A stretch of 64,000 nucleotides of DNA from the NCBI GenBank assembly GCA_020041925.1, contig CP083409.1, one strand, 5' to 3'. This DNA comes from Faucicola osloensis_D (GTDB lineage Bacteria; Pseudomonadota; Gammaproteobacteria; Pseudomonadales; Moraxellaceae). A program made the position numbers and the translations under genes. The notes under the pieces were generated by a model. It did no database searches. It was not told the origin of the DNA and saw nothing but the letters and a program-made list of their open reading frames with translations. Positions 58,854 to 64,000 of this stretch are shown here, one piece after another (within the stretch, counting starts at the first letter, position 1; each line of letters begins with the position of its first letter).

Positions 58854-60518
58854 GTGTTACTAAATCATCGCAAACGTCTTTTACAACTGTGGCGCATTGC
58901 CGCTCATTATCGTGTTGATACGCATCTGCCTATTGAAGAGACGCCGCAGCTTGAGCCCATTGCCAAACTTATCCGTATGCACCCTGCCAGCTATTTTCAA
59001 AAACCCCATCCAGACGGGGTTAGGCTGGCGCTTGAAGAGATGGGCACGCTGTTTTTAAAATTAGGGCAGCTGCTTTCCACGCGTCGTGATTTGGTCACTC
59101 CTGAGATTATTGAGCAGTTGGTGCATCTGCAAGACAGGGTGAAACCCTTTAGTGTCGATACGGTTATCGAGCAAATTGAACAATCGACAAAAAAAGGCGG
59201 TTTGGGGCAAACTATCAACCAGCTATTTGCTAGATTTGATGGCACACCGTTAGCGGCGGCATCCATTGCCCAAGTACACACCGCACGCCTGCATGATGGG
59301 CGTGAAGTGGTGGTTAAAGTAGTTCGCCCAACCATCCGTGAACAGATTATTGAAGATTTTGAACTATTGCGCGATTTGGCACAATGGGCGTCAGCACGGA
59401 TTGAAGCGGCGCGTGCCGTACATATTATCGATATCGTTGAAGATTATCGGCAAGTCTTGCTCAATGAGCTTGATTTAACCCTTGAAGCTGCCAATACCAC
59501 CCAAATGCGTAACAACTTTTTGGGTTCATCGATGATGTATGTGCCTGAAGTGTATCAAGCCAGCAAAAACATCATGATTATGGAGCGCATTGTTGGGGTG
59601 CCGATTTCGCAAACCCAAGTATTTGATGCGCTTGGATATGATAGGGCGGCACTTGCGGCAAAAGGATTAACGATTTTTTTCACGCAAGTATTTCGAGATA
59701 ATTTCTTCCATGCCGATATGCACCCAGGCAATGTGTTTGTTGAAACCCTGCCAGCTGATACCCCAAATCCCAATCCCCGCTACATCGCCCTTGATTGCTC
59801 AATCGTGGGCGAGCTATCTAAAGCTGACCAAATGATTGTGGCAAGGCTTTTATTATCGGTAATGAACAATAACTTTACCGGTCTGGTGGATATCATCGCG
59901 CGGGCAGGCTGGATTCCACCCAATACCGATAAATACGCCCTCATGCGCGATATGCGCCGCACCGTGTCACCGATGATTAGTAAGCCAATCAACGACATTG
60001 ATTTTGCAGGCGTGCTCATGTCGGTGCTCGATATTGCGCGTCGCTATCATTTGGATATACCGCCGCAATTAATGTTACTGCTTAAAACGCTCGTGCATGT
60101 GGAAGGTTTAGGACGGGATTTATACCCTGAGCTTGATATTTGGTCGCTCGCCAAACCGATTTTGACAGGCTGGGTGAAGCAGCAGTTTGACCCGATGCAA
60201 AAAATTGGCGAGCTACGCAAGCAATTACCTGAACTGTTACTGAGTCTCAATGACATGCCACAATTGCTGGATAACAGTTTGCAAAGTCTGTCAAATTTGG
60301 GTGGCCACCAAGACCAGCAGCTGCGTGAAATACAGCAAATTCGCTCAGATATGCTCAAAAGTCGTCAGCAGGATTGGCTTGCGCTGCTTGGGTTTGTGGG
60401 TGCATTGTTTATCGCGCAAATGATTGCCAGTCATACCGTTTGGCAGGTGAGTAGCTGGCTTGCACCGATTTTTTATGTGATTGCCGTGCTGTTTGTATTG
60501 TGGCGGTTGTTAAATTAG
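58854..60518 (+). CDS. ubiB: UbiB, ubiquinone biosynthesis atypical kinase
   Basis: The 554-residue protein is of the ABC1/ADCK family: KLGQ at 69-72 in FLKLGQLLSTRRDL, the Ala-rich nucleotide loop AAASIAQVH (134-142), K155 in VVVKVVRP, and HADMHPGNVFVE with IALDCSIVGEL. The C-terminus has two membrane helices (LLGFVGALFIAQMIAS; WLAPIFYVIAVLFVLWRL). It is an ATPase that helps extract or present coenzyme Q precursors. GTG 58854 is the first start consistent with the family. Confidence 0.94.
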   Translation: MLLNHRKRLLQLWRIAAHYRVDTHLPIEETPQLEPIAKLIRMHPASYFQKPHPDGVRLALEEMGTLFLKLGQLLSTRRDLVTPEIIEQLVHLQDRVKPFSVDTVIEQIEQSTKKGGLGQTINQLFARFDGTPLAAASIAQVHTARLHDGREVVVKVVRPTIREQIIEDFELLRDLAQWASARIEAARAVHIIDIVEDYRQVLLNELDLTLEAANTTQMRNNFLGSSMMYVPEVYQASKNIMIMERIVGVPISQTQVFDALGYDRAALAAKGLTIFFTQVFRDNFFHADMHPGNVFVETLPADTPNPNPRYIALDCSIVGELSKADQMIVARLLLSVMNNNFTGLVDIIARAGWIPPNTDKYALMRDMRRTVSPMISKPINDIDFAGVLMSVLDIARRYHLDIPPQLMLLLKTLVHVEGLGRDLYPELDIWSLAKPILTGWVKQQFDPMQKIGELRKQLPELLLSLNDMPQLLDNSLQSLSNLGGHQDQQLREIQQIRSDMLKSRQQDWLALLGFVGALFIAQMIASHTVWQVSSWLAPIFYVIAVLFVLWRLLN

Positions 60519-60522
60519 CGAC

Positions 60523-61482
60523 TTAAACATGCTTCATATAATGATCGGCTAGCAGTTTGACGATCGTAGGGATAAAGGGTTTTGCCAAATCATGTCCCAT
60601 GTCTTTAATCAAATGAAACTCACTGTGCGCAATCGCTTTGGCAATCGCCCGACCATGCGCCGATGGCACCAGCCCATCTTTTTCCCCATGAATGATAATG
60701 GTTGGCTGTTTGATTTTTTGGTCGAATTTAACAATAGAGCCAGTGGCTAATATCGCTTGCAACTGCTGAAGCGCGCCACGTGGGTGATAACTACGTTCAA
60801 ACCGCAAACGAATGAGCCGTTCTACTTCCTCTTCATCCACATGATTGGGGGAGCCGATACGCTGCATACACCACACGCCGTATGCGACCACGTCATCAAT
60901 TTGGGTGGTTTTGGGATGTGAAAGTAGGGTTTGCAGCTGCTTTGGCTTGGTGGGTGGTAAAAATGGCTTGTTATTACTGGTAAACATGAGACCCAGTGTC
61001 GACACGCGTTTTGGGTATTTAGCAGCCAAAATTTGCGCAATCATCCCGCCCATAGATGCCCCCACCACATACACATTGTTTAGCGCTAATTTATCAAGCA
61101 AGCGGCGGGTATCTTCGACCATGTCAAATAAGTTATACGCCACCGGAAAATGACGGTTCGTCAAACCCACTTGCATACGCAGCATCATTTTGACATTGTT
61201 GATGGGAAAACGCGGGAAGGGTCGTGCGATTTTTGATGATAGCCCGATATCACGATTGTCAAAACGAATCACAAAAAAGCCTGCATCAATCAAGCCTTTG
61301 ACAAAACTATCTGGCCAAAACACTAACTGCGAGCCTAAGCCCATGATCAGCAGCAAGGGCGGATGATCAGGATTGCCACCAACTTCAACACACAGTTGTA
61401 ATTCATCACCGATATCAATGATGGCACTTTGCATAAAGTCCGTAATCACTGAGGGTTGAAAATTAAATTTGGCTAAATCCAT
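60523..61482 (-). CDS. Alpha/beta hydrolase
   Basis: The 319-residue protein has the fold motifs LLLIMGLGSQLVFWPDSF (oxyanion region), GFFVIRFDNRDIGLS, nucleophile elbow GASMGGMIAQ, acid in IIHGEKDGLVP and His in KDMGHDLAKP. The HGLGS-like start and DNRD pattern are typical of esterase/lipase or epoxide hydrolase relatives; the substrate cannot be told. It converges on ubiB with 4 bp between stops. TTTGGAAT precedes ATG 61482. Confidence 0.87.
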   Translation of the reverse strand: MDLAKFNFQPSVITDFMQSAIIDIGDELQLCVEVGGNPDHPPLLLIMGLGSQLVFWPDSFVKGLIDAGFFVIRFDNRDIGLSSKIARPFPRFPINNVKMMLRMQVGLTNRHFPVAYNLFDMVEDTRRLLDKLALNNVYVVGASMGGMIAQILAAKYPKRVSTLGLMFTSNNKPFLPPTKPKQLQTLLSHPKTTQIDDVVAYGVWCMQRIGSPNHVDEEEVERLIRLRFERSYHPRGALQQLQAILATGSIVKFDQKIKQPTIIIHGEKDGLVPSAHGRAIAKAIAHSEFHLIKDMGHDLAKPFIPTIVKLLADHYMKHV

Positions 61483-61565
61483 AATTTATTCCAAAAATAT
61501 CAATCTGCTAGTGGGGTGTTGAATTAACTTGCCGCATTAGATGACCCGTTGCACGAGCATGGCTA

Positions 61566-63017
61566 CTAAGACAGCCAATCCGCCACTTGCTTTGTTAACG
61601 TTAAGCGCTGTTTTGCTGCTTCTTTACCGGCTAATACAAATCCTAAAATGCTATGAGGATCATCTTTTGGATGGGCGGTCATGACCATTCCGTCAGTGGT
61701 TGGGGTTGTTTGCCAATAGAGTTGATCGTCACTGTACTGCCCCGATACGGGTAATACCACCAAAGGTAAACTAGGTGTTTTGATAGCCACCGGCATGGCA
61801 GGATACGCCACTTTGGTCGGCGCCATGTTAGGGTCAGCCAGAGTTTTTGCCAAGGCTTTGGCTTGGTTCATCAATGGCATGACATAGGGCATATAGCTAC
61901 CCATCACGTTGGCACAATCGCCAATGGCATAAATATGCTTTGCCGATGTGGCTAGGCAGGCATCGACCTTGATGCCTTGCTGCACTGTTCTGGGTAAATG
62001 GGTTACTGTAGGATTGATGTGCTGTGACGATGCTATGGCAATGTTCGCTGATACGGCAAGGTCAGTATTAGCCACCAAACCAATCGCTATCAAAACAATA
62101 TCCGCTTCAAAGGTTTGTGATTGCTTATCCCTGTCAAACGAGATGGTCACGGTTGCATTATCGTTTGTATTGATATTTGTAGTAATATTTTTATTAAGGT
62201 TTGTCGTGATACTGGTGATATCAGTGCCTAAATAAAATGTCACCCCTGACTGAGTCAAAGCGTCTTGTAGCATGATGCCTGCCTGGCTAGGAAGCTGCTG
62301 AGCCAGTGGACGTGCCGCTTTATCAAACACTGCCACTGTGATGTCAGCGGTCTGGTTACCGGTATTTTGACCAATCAAATCATTGGCAAATTCACAACCA
62401 ATCAACCCTGCACCAATAATCGCTACCTTAACCGGCGCTGATTTTTGAGATTTTAGGGTGTTTAGGCGCTGCTGAAAGCTTTTGTACTCATCTAGATGAT
62501 TAACAGCAAAAATGGTTTGATGATTGACAGCTAGATTGGGTAACAGTCTAGAATGCGCGCCTGTCGCCAATACCAAATCTCGATATGCAAGCGTTGTTTG
62601 AGAAGCTTCATTGACTAACGAGCGAACCACAATAACTTGTTCAGCGGCATTAATATCGGTGACTTGATGAAAATTTAATAGGGTTAGGTTTAACGTTTCT
62701 GCCATTTTTGCCGCGCTTGCATTAGCGATGGAATCGGCAAGTTTGTTTTGCGCATAGGCATTTGACAAGGTTGGTTTAGCGTAGCTATCACCACTGTCTT
62801 GGCACACCATCACGATAGGCAAGCTAGTCGTTAGCTTTCTGAGCTCACGCGCTAGCGTATAGCCCGCCATCCCTGAGCCAATAATAATCACAGGTTGTGG
62901 TTCTGTATTTGACAGTTGCGCAATAGGCGCGCCATTTGAACTGATACTGTCTAAGCTTATACTATTGTCACTGGCAGTATCGACACTCGCACTATTGACA
63001 TTGTTAGTTGATTGCAT
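61566..63017 (-). CDS. Rubredoxin-NAD(+) reductase
   Basis: The 483-residue flavoprotein has the FAD motif VIIIGSGMAGYTLARELRKL, CQDSGDSYAKPTLSNAYAQNK, LATGAHSRLLPNL, the NAD motif VAIIGAGLIGCEFANDL, and YAIGDCANVMGSYMPYVMPLM. This matches rubredoxin reductases of Acinetobacter/Pseudomonas, which carry electrons from NADH to rubredoxin for alkane hydroxylases or oxidative-stress enzymes. The gene directly follows rubredoxin. An N-terminal stretch of about 35 Ser/Asn-rich residues is an addition. Confidence 0.92.
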   Translation of the reverse strand: MQSTNNVNSASVDTASDNSISLDSISSNGAPIAQLSNTEPQPVIIIGSGMAGYTLARELRKLTTSLPIVMVCQDSGDSYAKPTLSNAYAQNKLADSIANASAAKMAETLNLTLLNFHQVTDINAAEQVIVVRSLVNEASQTTLAYRDLVLATGAHSRLLPNLAVNHQTIFAVNHLDEYKSFQQRLNTLKSQKSAPVKVAIIGAGLIGCEFANDLIGQNTGNQTADITVAVFDKAARPLAQQLPSQAGIMLQDALTQSGVTFYLGTDITSITTNLNKNITTNINTNDNATVTISFDRDKQSQTFEADIVLIAIGLVANTDLAVSANIAIASSQHINPTVTHLPRTVQQGIKVDACLATSAKHIYAIGDCANVMGSYMPYVMPLMNQAKALAKTLADPNMAPTKVAYPAMPVAIKTPSLPLVVLPVSGQYSDDQLYWQTTPTTDGMVMTAHPKDDPHSILGFVLAGKEAAKQRLTLTKQVADWLS

Positions 63018-63038
63018 GATAAAACCCTATTATATTTA

Positions 63039-63203
63039 TTATAGTTCAATCATTTCAAAGTCCACTTTACCAACCCCACATTCAGGGCAAGTCCAGTCTT
63101 CGGGAATATCTTCCCATCGTGTACCCGGAAGGATGCCTTCTTCTGGGCAGCCCAGTGCCTCATCATACACCCAACCACACACGATACATTGATATTTTTT
63201 CAT
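63039..63203 (-). CDS. rubA: Rubredoxin
   Basis: The 54-residue frame reads MKKYQCIVCGWVYDEALGCP, then EEGILPGTRWEDIPEDWTCPECGVGKVDFEMIEL. The ligands CIVCG and CPECG with the spacing of rubredoxin bind one iron by four cysteines. It starts at ATG 63203 and lies 21 bp before the reductase gene on the same strand; the two form an electron-transfer pair. Confidence 0.97.
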   Translation of the reverse strand: MKKYQCIVCGWVYDEALGCPEEGILPGTRWEDIPEDWTCPECGVGKVDFEMIEL

Positions 63204-63587
63204 TGGTAACTTTCCCTATATTAGTGGTAACTTTTGCTATTGAAGATAAGGATAAAAATTGCAATTACAATGCCGAGCAGTATGTTAACCATGCAAAACT
63301 TACGCAATCACCTAAAAATTTAACTTGCGATAGTTTACAAGTATGCACTGAAACAAGCAAGCCAATGACAGGCAACATTCAAGCCCATACCGCAAATTTT
63401 TAAATCAGTTCGCCCAAGTCTAGCCTATTAATCATGACTAAGGTAAAGGCTTAACGCCATCTATGACGCTGATTGGCTCAGCAGGAAAAAATTGCTAGAA
63501 TGAGGCATGCTTTAGCAATTTTTACTTAATTCTTACTTAATACTTAATTTTACTTAACACTTATTTTTTCTGAACTCGGTCAATCCT
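63204..63587. other. Divergent intergenic region of rubA and apt with hairpin
   Basis: This 384-bp region contains AAAAATTGCTA (63487-63497) facing TAGCAATTTTT (63513-63523) across 15 bases, and a run of TACTTAA words (63524-63560). The long open frame at 63119-63403 lies mostly opposite rubA and is not called. No recognised regulator site. Confidence 0.5.
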
Positions 63588-64000
63588 ATGCAATCAACTA
63601 TCTCCCCTGATTCACCACACCCATTTTGGCAAATCATCAGAGTGGTACCTGATTTTCCCAAACAAGGCATTGCGTTTTATGATATCACGCCATTATTGCG
63701 CGCTCACGTCAATGCGGTAATTGATGCGTTACTGGCAGTGATACCACAGCCAGTATTTGATGCGGTTGATTGTTTTGGCGCCATTGAAGCACGGGGGTTT
63801 ATCTTTGCCAGCCTGTTAGCAGGTCGAACAGGCAAAGGTATGGTATTGGTACGCAAAGAAGGCAAGCTGCCACCGCCTGTGGCGAAAAAAAGCTATGCGC
63901 TAGAATATGGTACCGATACGCTAGAAATGCAGGCGGGACTTACGCCCGCGAATGTGTTGTTGGTGGACGATATATTGGCGACAGGCGGTACTTTGAGCGC
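63588..64000 (+). CDS. apt: Adenine phosphoribosyltransferase (3' end outside window)
   Basis: From ATG 63588 the frame reads on to the window edge for 137 codons. It shows VPDFPKQGIAFYDITPLLRAH, FGAIEARGFIFASLLAGR, VLVRKEGKLPPPVAKKSYALEYGTDTLEMQ and the PRPP-binding VLLVDDILATGGTL, all typical of Apt. The enzyme salvages adenine to AMP. About 40 further residues are expected. Confidence 0.95.
   Translation, partial: MQSTISPDSPHPFWQIIRVVPDFPKQGIAFYDITPLLRAHVNAVIDALLAVIPQPVFDAVDCFGAIEARGFIFASLLAGRTGKGMVLVRKEGKLPPPVAKKSYALEYGTDTLEMQAGLTPANVLLVDDILATGGTLS

Noticed and set aside
63119..63403. 94-residue open frame near rubA
   Set aside because: Its first half is the reverse strand of rubredoxin, and no ribosome site or motif supports it.

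Overview
The window is a Mu-like transposable prophage (1 to about 36100) joined to core chromosome (about 36101 to 64000) of a gammaproteobacterium. The host gene sets (iscRSUA-hscBA-fdx, yajC-secD-secF, ubiE-ubiJ-ubiB, rubredoxin and its reductase next to apt), the protein sequences and the moderate base composition point to the Moraxellaceae, most likely Moraxella/Faucicola or a close relative. This placement is an inference from recognised proteins, not a database result.

Prophage, early and middle part (1-7493): a leftward S24-type repressor (cut by the window edge), an operator region with a good early promoter, then rightward ner, MuA-like transposase, MuB-like ATPase, small unknown genes, gemA, a Mor/C-type activator, gam and a phage HU gene, closed by a terminator. 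Prophage, late part (8183-36004): four transcription units, each starting with the same 49-bp promoter-like element (8183, 15381, 23800, 31991). Unit 1 carries lysis, terminase, portal and a MuF head protein fused to an ADP-ribosyltransferase domain plus a probable immunity gene. Unit 2 carries protease/scaffold, decoration protein, capsid, an Acb2-like anti-CBASS protein and tail completion and tube genes. Unit 3 carries distal tail proteins and a DUF2829/Tad2-like anti-Thoeris candidate. Unit 4 is the tape measure. The tail genes (tube, tape measure, no sheath) suggest a B3/D3112-like siphovirus with Mu-type transposition.

Accessory DNA, visibly AT-richer, sits in the slots just before the late promoters: two unknown genes at 7563-8177; a noncoding remnant at 15184-15380; a two-gene soluble-plus-membrane pair at 20912-23799 whose membrane gene is split by an IS256-family element; and a leftward gene plus a zinc-ribbon membrane protein at 31046-31992. 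The right prophage end has three TATGCACAA repeats and interrupts azlC. The left end lies outside the window.

Chromosome (36101-64000): truncated azlC; secF, secD and yajC on the minus strand; a secreted small protein; a large lytic transglycosylase with six LysM repeats; HU; an unknown membrane-anchored protein; the complete Isc iron-sulfur operon with a probable double IscR site at its promoter; ppiD; a two-domain PPK2 kinase; an unknown gene; the ubiquinone genes ubiE, ubiJ and ubiB; an alpha/beta hydrolase; rubredoxin reductase and rubredoxin; and the start of apt.
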